A stretch of DNA of 64,000 nucleotides from Sphaerisporangium sp. TRM90804 (GTDB taxonomy: Bacteria > Actinomycetota > Actinomycetes > Streptosporangiales > Streptosporangiaceae). Both the position numbers and the translations under genes were made by a program. Positions 8,356 through 15,040 of the stretch are shown here, one piece after another; positions within the stretch are counted from its first letter, which is position 1, and each line of letters starts with the position of its first letter. Below the pieces are notes generated by a model. That model was given only the letters and a program-made list of their open reading frames with translations. It had not been told where the DNA came from and searched no databases. The stretch covers positions 372,001-436,000 of the forward strand of contig NZ_JARWAC010000007.1 of the NCBI RefSeq assembly GCF_029846175.1, given 5' to 3'.

Positions 8356-9705
8356 TCACCACGGCGAGACGACCAGGCCCTGCAGGAGCGATCCCATCAC
8401 GACCTGGGCGGCCAGCCACCGTCTGCCGGGTGCCTGACTGGCGGCCAGGCCGATCCACAAGGCGTAGGGCACCCAGATGCGTTCCACTTCGCCCCGCGTC
8501 ACGCCGCTGACGTCCAGCGCGAGCACCGCCACCAGGGCGGCGGCCACCAGGACGCGCGACCCGCCGGGGCCCAGCCGCGCCAGGCCCACGGCGGTGGCCG
8601 GGCCGGTGAGCATGGCCAGCACTCCAAGGTTGGCGAACAGGAAGTACAGGTAGGGCCGGGCGGCTCCGGGGTCGGCCGCCCACTCGGCATGGGTGGCCAG
8701 CACCCCGGCGGGCCACAGGAAGCCCGCGGCGGCGAAGGCGGCGGTCACCGTCGCGGCACCGGCCAAGGCCGCGAGCACGGCCTCGCGCGGCACCCGGGCG
8801 GCGACCGCCGCGGCCACGGGGATGAGCAGGTAGGGGACCAGGCCGTAGCTCAGGTACGGCAGCGAGCCGAGCAGCACCCCGGCCCCCAGACCCCAGCAGA
8901 GCCTTCGCGCGGTCCGGCCGCGTCCGCCGCGCGGCACTCGGGCGCCGTACCCCCGGCGGGCCCTTCGCCCGGTCCCGCCGCGTCCGCCGAGGACCAGGAG
9001 TGCCACCCCCCACGCGCCCACCCCGGCGAAGAAGGCGTCCATGCTGGTGGCGATCCAGACCGAGGCCGGGGTCAGCGCCAGGTACGGCAGCGCCCGGCGG
9101 GCCGCCCGCTCCCCGCCCAGCTCCCGCACGGTCAGCGCGATCGCCATGGTGGCCGAGCAGCCGGTCGCGACGATCAGCAGCGACGCCCACAGCGGCCCGG
9201 ACGGCCCGAGCGCGGCCAGCGACCAGAGCACCAGGACGGGCAGCGGCGGGTGGCCGCGCACGTGGGTGGGATAGTCCGGCAGGTGCCGGGTGAAGGTGGC
9301 CAGCCAGCCCAGCGGGTCGTCGCCGACCAGGGGCAGCACCGCCGGATACTCCTGCGGGTGGGTCATCGGGGCGGCCGGCCCGTCGGCGGAGACGGACAGC
9401 AGGACCGTCCAGGCCAGCGCGCAGCCGTACGACACGAGCAGGGCGCCGCCGAACCCCAGCCGCGCCGTGAGGACGGGCAGGAACAGGACGGCGGCGCCTC
9501 CGAACGCGACGGCGGGCAGCAGCGTGAGGGTCAGCACGCGGAAGTGCCCGTGCAGCGGCGGCAGGTGGTCGATGGTGAGCACGCCGAGCGCGTGCAGGAT
9601 CGCGCCGGTCGCGAAGGACACGGCGATCAACGACGCCCAGATCCAGAGCGCGCGTGCCGTCCTGCCGTCACGGGTGGAGTTCACGGTTGGAAGGCCCCGC
9701 GCCAT
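8356..9705 (-). CDS. Polytopic membrane protein, probable GT-C-like glycosyltransferase
   Basis: About 449 residues from the ATG at 9705, with roughly 10-12 hydrophobic segments. A long loop with HTHPQEYPAVLPLVGDDP-like charged and aromatic residues follows the fourth segment, as in membrane glycosyltransferases using polyprenyl-phosphate sugars, and an HVRGHPPLPV motif follows. Start uncertain: a GGAGG-containing block lies at 9731-9735 but has no standard start at the right distance. A glycine/arginine-rich cytosolic insert (GGRGGTGRRARRGYGARVPR) coincides with a 29-bp direct repeat. Divergent from the GT2 gene, which supports a shared envelope-glycan role. Family assignment rests on topology. 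Confidence 0.7.
   Translation of the reverse strand: MARGLPTVNSTRDGRTARALWIWASLIAVSFATGAILHALGVLTIDHLPPLHGHFRVLTLTLLPAVAFGGAAVLFLPVLTARLGFGGALLVSYGCALAWTVLLSVSADGPAAPMTHPQEYPAVLPLVGDDPLGWLATFTRHLPDYPTHVRGHPPLPVLVLWSLAALGPSGPLWASLLIVATGCSATMAIALTVRELGGERAARRALPYLALTPASVWIATSMDAFFAGVGAWGVALLVLGGRGGTGRRARRGYGARVPRGGRGRTARRLCWGLGAGVLLGSLPYLSYGLVPYLLIPVAAAVAARVPREAVLAALAGAATVTAAFAAAGFLWPAGVLATHAEWAADPGAARPYLYFLFANLGVLAMLTGPATAVGLARLGPGGSRVLVAAALVAVLALDVSGVTRGEVERIWVPYALWIGLAASQAPGRRWLAAQVVMGSLLQGLVVSPW
8901..8989. repeat. Intragenic 29-bp direct repeat in membrane protein gene
   Basis: 8901-8929 and 8961-8989 match at 26 of 29 positions, exactly 60 bases apart, so the duplication keeps frame. The repeated DNA encodes the Gly/Arg-rich loop of the membrane protein. 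Confidence 0.7.
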
Positions 9706-9848
9706 GACCGTGGAATCGGGCGGTGGTGAAATGTCGGGAACCTCCGGTGAGGAACTAGGCAAAAAGTGTTCCCTCTCCCTTTGATTCGCTGCCCCGAGTC
9801 GTGGACCGCGTTCCCAAGGTAGAGCCGAACCGGCCACACGCCGGATAC

Positions 9849-9901
9849 GCGTCACCACTTTGTAAGAGGTGATCGGCGCTTCCTGGCCTAGCCTCGAAGT
9901 C
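9849..9901 (+). promoter_or_regulatory. ECF-like promoter candidate with GTAAGAG core
   Basis: The block gcgtcacc-N2-tttgtaagag ends in taGCCTCG just before the ATG at 9902. A similar block stands at the same distance before the ATG at 13734. Conservation of gcgtcacc, TTnGTAAGAG and CGGCGC at matching offsets suggests one alternative sigma factor or activator. The sigma factor is not in the window. Confidence 0.5.
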
Positions 9902-10549
9902 ATGAAGATCGACGTGGTGTTGCCATGTCTGGACGAGGAGGCCGCGCTCTCCTGGGTGCTCGACCGGATGCCGCGTGGCTATCGCCCGATCGTGGTCGAC
10001 AACGGCTCCACCGACGGCTCGGCCCGTGTCGCCGCCGAGCACGGCGCGCTGGTGGTGAGCGAGCCGCGACGCGGGTTCGGCGCCGCCTGCCACGCCGGGC
10101 TGCTGGCCTCGGACGCCGAGGTCGTGTGTTTCATGGACGCCGACGCGTCGCTCGACCCTGGCCAGCTGCCCCGGGTGGCCGGCCCGGTCCTGGCGGGCGA
10201 GAGCGACCTCGTCCTCGGGCGTCGGGCGCCTCACGCCGGGCCGGTGCACGCGCGGGTCGCCAACGCCGTGCTGGCCGCGCGCCTGCGGCGCCGCATCGGC
10301 GCCCCGCTGCGCGACCTGGGCCCGATGCGCGCCTGTAGACGCGCGGAGCTGGTCGAGCTGGGCCTGGCCGACCGCCGGTTCGGCTACCCGCTGGAGATGG
10401 TGCTGCGCGCGGACGCCGCCGGCTGGCGGATCACCGAGGCCGAGGTCGACTACCTGCCGCGCGTGGGACGCTCCAAGGTGACCGGCACCGTGCGCGGCAC
10501 CCTCCGGGCGATCGCCGACATGCGCCGCGTCATGGGGGAGACGACATGA
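9902..10549 (+). CDS. Glycosyltransferase family 2
   Basis: A 215-residue GT-A enzyme beginning MKIDVVLPCLDEEAALSWVL. The nucleotide site is VVDNGSTDGS and the metal-binding motif is FMDADASLD. GT2 enzymes of this kind transfer sugar from NDP- donors to lipid or protein acceptors on the cytosolic face. There is no membrane segment. The 3' end overlaps the DUF2064 start (ATGA at 10546-10549). Expression probably starts at or very near the ATG from the promoter candidate directly upstream. The acceptor is unknown. Confidence 0.9.
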   Translation: MKIDVVLPCLDEEAALSWVLDRMPRGYRPIVVDNGSTDGSARVAAEHGALVVSEPRRGFGAACHAGLLASDAEVVCFMDADASLDPGQLPRVAGPVLAGESDLVLGRRAPHAGPVHARVANAVLAARLRRRIGAPLRDLGPMRACRRAELVELGLADRRFGYPLEMVLRADAAGWRITEAEVDYLPRVGRSKVTGTVRGTLRAIADMRRVMGETT

Positions 10550-11226
10550 GCGCCGCGCAGATCGTGGTGATCGCCAAGGAGCCGGTGGCCGGGCGGGTGA
10601 AGACCCGCCTGACCCCGCCGTTCACCCCCGCCCAGGCCGCTCACCTGGCGGCGGCCGCCCTGCGGGACACGCTGCACGCCGTGGCCGCGACACCGGTCGA
10701 CCGGCGGGTGCTCGCGCTCGACGGGCGCCCGGGGTCCTGGCTGCCGTACGGCTTCACGGTGATCCCCCAGCGCGGCGACGGCCTCGACCAGCGTCTGGCG
10801 GCCGCCTTCGAGGAGGCCCACCGGCTGCGTCCGCTGCCGGTGATCCTGATCGGCATGGACACGCCCCAGGTCACCCCGGGGCTGCTGAACACCGCCGTCA
10901 CCCTGCTGGCCTCGCACGACGCGGTCTACGGACCGGCGGCGGACGGGGGCTTCTGGCTGCTCGGGCTGCGCCGCCCGGACCCCTCCCTGCTGCTCGGCGT
11001 GGCGATGTCACGGCCCTCCACCGGCGCCGCCCAACTGCGACGCCTGCACGAGGCGGGGCTGGACGTCGCCCACCTGCCGGAGCTGGCGGACGTCGACACC
11101 GCCGCCGACGCCTTCCACGTCGCGTCCCGAGCGCCCGGATCCCGCTTCGCCGCGGCTCTGGCGGCGATCAGGGCGGAAGTCCCCCGAAGCGGCGCGGCGA
11201 TGCCGGTCGCCGCCGACACCGGTTGA
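10546..11226 (+). CDS. DUF2064 / TIGR04282-type glycosyltransferase-like protein
   Basis: A 226-residue protein of the CofC-like nucleotidyltransferase fold. It opens AQIVVIAKEPVAGRVKTRLTPP, with the K-T-R-L motif that defines the family, and has IGMDTPQVT and YGPAADGGFWLLGLR as active-site segments. Members are annotated as rSAM/selenodomain-associated or arsenosugar-associated transferases and commonly sit next to a GT2 gene, as here. Start and stop overlap neighbours or lie close, indicating one operon. The reaction is unproven; CofC-like nucleotidyl transfer is an alternative. Confidence 0.85.
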   Translation: MSAAQIVVIAKEPVAGRVKTRLTPPFTPAQAAHLAAAALRDTLHAVAATPVDRRVLALDGRPGSWLPYGFTVIPQRGDGLDQRLAAAFEEAHRLRPLPVILIGMDTPQVTPGLLNTAVTLLASHDAVYGPAADGGFWLLGLRRPDPSLLLGVAMSRPSTGAAQLRRLHEAGLDVAHLPELADVDTAADAFHVASRAPGSRFAAALAAIRAEVPRSGAAMPVAADTG

Positions 11227-11238
11227 GGGCGAGCGGTC

Positions 11239-11775
11239 GTGAACAGCTTCGGCGACGCCCTGATCGGTGACTGGCATCGCGCCGTCTACGCCGCGGTCAA
11301 GGCGACGACGTTGTTCCTCACCGCCGTGGTGGCGTTCCGGCTCACCGAACGCCGGACCATGGCGGAGTTCGCCCCGTTCGACTGGGTCGCCGCGGTCGCG
11401 GTCGGCGCCATCGTGGGACGCACCGCCACCGCGACCGACGCCTCCTGGCTGACCGGCGCCGCCGCGCTGCTGGCCCTGCTCGCCGCGCACGCGGCCATCA
11501 CCAGGCTGCGGTTCCTGCCGGGCGTCAGCCGTCTGGTCGACCCGCCGCTGCGGATTCTGATCCACGACGGGGACGTCGACCGGCGCGCCCTGCGCCGTTG
11601 CGGACTCACCGATGCCGACCTCGACGCCGTGCTCCACCAGCACGGCCACCACGGCCCGGCCGGCATCCATCTCGCGATCTTCGAGACGAAAGGCGCCGTC
11701 TCCATCCTGCCCGCCCCTCCGTCCGCCCCGCCTCCACCCGGCGGCGGTGGCACCGGCCTTCGGCCACGCCGTTGA
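11239..11775 (+). CDS. DUF421 (YetF-like) membrane protein
   Basis: A 178-residue protein with about three N-terminal membrane segments, including the characteristic FRLTERRTMAEFAPFDWVAAVAVGAIVGRT stretch, and a soluble C-terminal part with an ILIHDGDVDRRALRRCGLTDADL block and an acidic-hydrophobic end. The family is conserved but functionally undefined. The tail ends in a proline/glycine-rich run. The GTG start at 11239 follows the DUF2064 stop by 12 bases, in the same operon. Confidence 0.82.
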   Translation: MNSFGDALIGDWHRAVYAAVKATTLFLTAVVAFRLTERRTMAEFAPFDWVAAVAVGAIVGRTATATDASWLTGAAALLALLAAHAAITRLRFLPGVSRLVDPPLRILIHDGDVDRRALRRCGLTDADLDAVLHQHGHHGPAGIHLAIFETKGAVSILPAPPSAPPPPGGGGTGLRPRR

Positions 11776-11786
11776 AGGGCGGGGGA

Positions 11787-13079
11787 ATGCGGCGCGTGAG
11801 GGCCTGGCTGCGAGGGGACGAGCGGCCACCGGGCCCGTTCCGCCCGGAGTTCTGGCGCAGCCCGCTGCGAGGGCCGTGGCTGACGTCGGTGTTCGGCCTG
11901 GTGCTGCTGGTGGGGATTTCGATCATGGCCCTCACGGGCCTGCTCTCCTATGCCGCCTACAATCCGCGGCTGCCCGGCAACGACATCACCCCGGAGAGAG
12001 GGCTGCTGGGCTTCTACCTCTTCGACTGGCCGACCGATCCGGTCTGGCTGTACCGGCTCAACCAGGGAGTACACGTCATCCTCGGGCTGACCCTGGTGCC
12101 GGTGCTGCTCGCCAAGCTGTGGTCGGTGATCCCCAGGCTGTTCAGCTGGCCGCCCGCCCGTTCTCCCGCCCAGCTGCTGGAGCGGGCCAGCCTGCTGCTC
12201 CTGGTCGGCGGGGCGGTCTTCCAGTTCGTCACCGGCATCCTGAACATCCAGCTGTTCTACGTCTTCCCGTTCTCCTTCTATCCGGCGCACCTGTACGGCG
12301 CCTGGATCTTCCTGGCCGCGCTCGCGGCACACGTCGTACTCAAACTGCCCCGGGTGATCACCGCGCTGCGGTCCCGCGGGTTCCGCCAGGAGCTGCGCAC
12401 CGGCCTGCGCGACACCCGCCCGGAACCGCCCGACCCGGACGGGCTGGTGCCGGTCGCCCCGGCGGCGCCCACCATGTCCCGGCGCGGCGCGCTGGCCTTC
12501 GTCGGCGGCGGTTCGCTGACGGTGTTCGGCCTGTCCGTCGGCCAGACCCTCGACGGGCCGCTGCGCGGCACCGCGCTGCTGGCCCCGCACGGCCGCACGT
12601 ACGGTCCGGGCCCGAACGACTTCCAGGTGAACAAGACCGCCGCCAGCCTGGGGATCGGTGCGGCCGAGACAGGTCCCGGCTGGCGGCTGGCCCTGACCGG
12701 GCCGCGTCCCGTGCGGCTGTCGCGCGCTGACCTGCTGGCCCTGCCGTCGCACACCCACCGGCTGCCGATCGCCTGCGTGGAGGGCTGGTCCACCGAGCAG
12801 GAGTGGACCGGTGTACGGCTGGCCGACCTGGCCCGGCTCGCCGGGGCCGAGGACGGGACCGGTGTCTTCGTCCGGTCGCTTCAGCGCGGCGGTGTGTTCA
12901 GCCACGCGTCGCTGAGCGCCCGTCAGGTGGCCGACCCGCGCTCGATGCTGGCCCTGCGGGTGAACGGCGCCGACCTGTCGCTGGACCACGGCTTCCCGGC
13001 CCGGATCATCGTGCCCGGCGCCCCCGGTGTGCACAACACCAAGTGGGTGCGCGAACTCGACTTCCGGTCGTTCTCGTGA
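11787..13079 (+). CDS. Cytochrome b561-like / molybdopterin-dependent oxidoreductase fusion
   Basis: A 430-residue fusion. Residues ~30-195 form a four-helix membrane part with histidines H96, H168 and H182 that may bind heme. A second hydrophobic segment follows SRRGALAF (~231-253), then a periplasmic sulfite-oxidase-type Mo-cofactor domain whose ligand cysteine is C330 in LPIACVEGWS, with conserved HNTKWVRELDF near the C-terminus. Likely passes electrons between quinone pool and an extracytoplasmic substrate. Start ATG 11787 preceded by GGGCGGGGG. Ends overlapping the next gene (GTGA). Confidence 0.88.
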   Translation: MRRVRAWLRGDERPPGPFRPEFWRSPLRGPWLTSVFGLVLLVGISIMALTGLLSYAAYNPRLPGNDITPERGLLGFYLFDWPTDPVWLYRLNQGVHVILGLTLVPVLLAKLWSVIPRLFSWPPARSPAQLLERASLLLLVGGAVFQFVTGILNIQLFYVFPFSFYPAHLYGAWIFLAALAAHVVLKLPRVITALRSRGFRQELRTGLRDTRPEPPDPDGLVPVAPAAPTMSRRGALAFVGGGSLTVFGLSVGQTLDGPLRGTALLAPHGRTYGPGPNDFQVNKTAASLGIGAAETGPGWRLALTGPRPVRLSRADLLALPSHTHRLPIACVEGWSTEQEWTGVRLADLARLAGAEDGTGVFVRSLQRGGVFSHASLSARQVADPRSMLALRVNGADLSLDHGFPARIIVPGAPGVHNTKWVRELDFRSFS

Positions 13080-13582
13080 CCCGCCGCGAGCGCTGGGCGC
13101 GCCGGTGGGCGACCACGTACGGCGCCGGACCGGGGCACCTGCTCACGCTGGCCGTGTGCCTGGCGGTGGCCGGGTACGCCGCCACCCGGGTGCTCGCCGC
13201 CGGGATATGGGTGGGGTTCCTGCTGTGGTTCGTCGGCGCCGTGATCCTCCACGACCTGGTGCTGCTCCCGCTCTACTCCTTCGCCGACACCGCCGTCCAG
13301 TCACGGTCGCGGCCGCCGGCGCCGCCACCCGGGACACCGCCCGCCGGCCGGTGGCCGCCGCCGGTCAACTTCGTGCGAGTGCCGGCCGCGCTGTCGGGCC
13401 TGCTGCTGCTCGTCTGGTTTCCGGTCATCCTGCGCGCCTCGGAGCACGAGTACCGGGAGGCGACGGGGCTGAGCACCATCCCGTACCTCGGGCGATGGCT
13501 GCTGGTGACCGTGCTGTTCTTCGCCGCCTCGGGCCTGCTGTACGCGCTGCGGCTCCGCGCCGCCCGGCGGACGTCCCGGTGA
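13076..13582 (+). CDS. Four-helix integral membrane protein, unassigned
   Basis: A 168-residue protein with about four hydrophobic segments (residues ~20-38, 40-58, 102-120, 140-158), a proline-rich loop (RPPAPPPGTPPAGRWPPP) between helices 2 and 3, and basic ends. No catalytic motif is visible. GTG 13076 overlaps the molybdopterin protein stop. Its coupling suggests a structural or electron-transfer partner of that enzyme. I do not recognise the family. Confidence 0.75.
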   Translation: MTRRERWARRWATTYGAGPGHLLTLAVCLAVAGYAATRVLAAGIWVGFLLWFVGAVILHDLVLLPLYSFADTAVQSRSRPPAPPPGTPPAGRWPPPVNFVRVPAALSGLLLLVWFPVILRASEHEYREATGLSTIPYLGRWLLVTVLFFAASGLLYALRLRAARRTSR

Positions 13583-13681
13583 GCCCGGGCGGCCGCGTCG
13601 CCTCGCCGTGTTCTCGCGCCGCGAACCCGAAAACTCCGTGCTTTCGACGCATTGCCGCGTGGCGGCGTGAACAGGGGGTGC

Positions 13682-13733
13682 GCGTCACCGGTTCGTAAGA
13701 GTTCACGGCGCCTGTCGGCGGTAACGTCGCTGC
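13682..13733 (+). promoter_or_regulatory. Second copy of GTAAGAG promoter-like block
   Basis: gcgtcacc-N2-ttcgtaagag (core 13692-13701), then cggcgcc and a gtaacgtcg segment, ending one base before ATG 13734. Same layout as 9849-9901. Confidence 0.5.
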
Positions 13734-13856
13734 ATGATCGTTGTTTGTCGCTTTAACTCCTTGAAGCCCCATTGTGGCCATGAAGGCTCCGGACGAAATC
13801 TGCCGCGAATCGAGGGATATTTCGGCGTTTTCCCGGAAAGCGGGAAAGCCGCATGA
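13734..13856 (+). CDS. Small ORF (40 aa) coupled to methyltransferase, possible leader peptide
   Basis: A 40-codon frame starting MIVVCRFNSLKPHCGHEGSG, stopping at TGA 13854-13856, which overlaps the methyltransferase ATG as ATGA. It holds two cysteines and two histidines within 12 residues (C5, H13, C14, H16). Third-position G/C bias is weaker than in neighbours (ATT, GTT, TGT, TTT codons), so it may be an untranslated leader. Support: its ATG sits at the same distance from the GTAAGAG block as the GT2 ATG does. Confidence 0.35.
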   Translation: MIVVCRFNSLKPHCGHEGSGRNLPRIEGYFGVFPESGKAA

Positions 13857-14464
13857 TCGGTGCCCTCTACGAAGACTCTCTGAGGGGAGGACGCGTGACC
13901 ATCGAATCCTCCGACGGCCGCGTCCGGCCACTCGCCGCCGCGTCCTGGCTGCGGCCCATCGAGGGGGACGAGCACATCCTCGCCCGGTGCGACGGGCCGA
14001 CCCTCGACGTCGGCTCGGGGCCCGGCAGGCTGACCGTGGCGCTCACCCGGATGGGAGTCCCGGTGCTGGGCATCGACATCAGTCCGCTGGCCGTCAGCCT
14101 GACACGGCGCGCCGGCGGCCTGGCCCTGCACAGAAGCGTCTTCGACCCGCTTCCCTCTACCGGCCGGTGGTCCACGGCGTTGCTGGCCGACGGCAACATC
14201 GGCATCGGCGGCGACCCGAAGGCCCTGTTGCGGCGTCTGCGGGAGCTGGTCAGGCCGGGCGGGACGGTGATCGCCGAGCTCTCCCCGCCCGGCTCGCCGA
14301 GCGGGGTGGAACGCCTGCGGCTGCGCCGCGACGAACGGACCGGCGACTGGTTCGCCTGGGCCACCGTCTCCGTCGACGACATCCGCTCGCTCGCCCGGCC
14401 CTGCGGATTCACCGCCGTCGAGTGCCGGCGGGAGGCCGGGCGATGGTTCGCTAGCCTGAGCTGA
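13853..14464 (+). CDS. Class I SAM-dependent methyltransferase
   Basis: A 203-residue Rossmann methyltransferase. Motif I is LDVGSGPGRLTVAL, motif II region VLGIDISPLAV and a later LLADGNIGIGGDP segment characteristic of a subgroup found with GT2 and Mo-oxidoreductase genes in actinomycetes. The N-terminus MIGALYEDSLRGGR precedes the fold, as in relatives. The substrate is unknown. Coupled to the upstream small ORF by ATGA and probably controlled by the 13682 promoter block, linking it to the GT2 operon. Confidence 0.85.
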   Translation: MIGALYEDSLRGGRVTIESSDGRVRPLAAASWLRPIEGDEHILARCDGPTLDVGSGPGRLTVALTRMGVPVLGIDISPLAVSLTRRAGGLALHRSVFDPLPSTGRWSTALLADGNIGIGGDPKALLRRLRELVRPGGTVIAELSPPGSPSGVERLRLRRDERTGDWFAWATVSVDDIRSLARPCGFTAVECRREAGRWFASLS

Positions 14465-14491
14465 CGCCGGTGTCGCGAGAGGGGCTTCGGT

Positions 14492-14722
14492 TCAGGCGTA
14501 GAGGAACCAGAACGACGAGGTGCCGCCGCCGGGATACTCGGTGGAGCAGCGGAAGGACGTCCACCAGCCCCACTGGATGCCCAGATTGCCGCCGTTGTAG
14601 CAGTCGGACTGCAGGTAGTAGGCGTAACGGATGCTTTCGGCCTGGGCGGGGGCGGCGGTCATGGACAGCAGCACGCCGGTGGCCAGGGCGGCGGAGACGA
14701 GTAGGGCCCGGAGTTTGCGCAT
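14492..14722 (-). CDS. Small secreted protein, unassigned
   Basis: A 76-residue precursor. The signal peptide MRKLRALLVSAALATGVLLS ends at an AQA cleavage site near residue 28. The mature part is ~48 residues, rich in Tyr/Trp/Gly (QWGWWTSFRC), with exactly two cysteines that could form one disulfide. A GGAGG site lies 6 bases before ATG 14722. Two palindromes lie upstream (14757-14796). No family recognised. The size and disulfide resemble small extracellular inhibitors or antimicrobials, but nothing proves this. Confidence 0.7.
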   Translation of the reverse strand: MRKLRALLVSAALATGVLLSMTAAPAQAESIRYAYYLQSDCYNGGNLGIQWGWWTSFRCSTEYPGGGTSSFWFLYA

Positions 14723-14756
14723 CCCATTCCTCCAAGGGGCTCGCGCGGGGAGGTGT

Positions 14757-14796
14757 AGCGGACAGTCCGCTGACCGGCTCACGCTTAGGTGAGCCG
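14757..14796. promoter_or_regulatory. Two adjacent palindromes upstream of the small secreted protein
   Basis: 14757-14771 is a perfect 15-bp palindrome (agcggac-a-gtccgct). 14775-14796 is an inverted repeat with 8-bp arms (cggctcac / gtgagccg) and a 6-base loop. Both lie 35-75 bases upstream of the minus-strand ATG at 14722. Likely operators or a structured leader. The rest of 14797-14992 shows only one GC hairpin near 14838. Confidence 0.5.
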
Positions 14797-14992
14797 TCCT
14801 CGCACTATGACACCGGGGATGCTGCGCTGAACACGGCTCCGGCTCCTTCGCCGGAGGGGACGGCACCTGACGACGGCCGATGGGCGGGGCGGCGCGCGCG
14901 GGACCTGAAACATTCACCCCGAGCCCGCCGCGCGGGCCGCGACGAGTGCCCTGGTGGATCGCCCACCGGGCGCGACGGGCGCCGGGGAGCGT

Positions 14993-15028
14993 GTGCCCGG
15001 CGGGCGAGGGAGGGCACCCGCCGGGCAC
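14993..15028 (-). terminator. Terminator hairpin after pectate lyase
   Basis: Perfect 12-bp stem (gtgcccggcggg / cccgccgggcac) with a 12-base loop, 12 bases beyond the pectate lyase stop on the minus strand. No T-run, as is usual in actinomycetes. Confidence 0.7.
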
Positions 15029-15040
15029 GTGGGCGTACGG

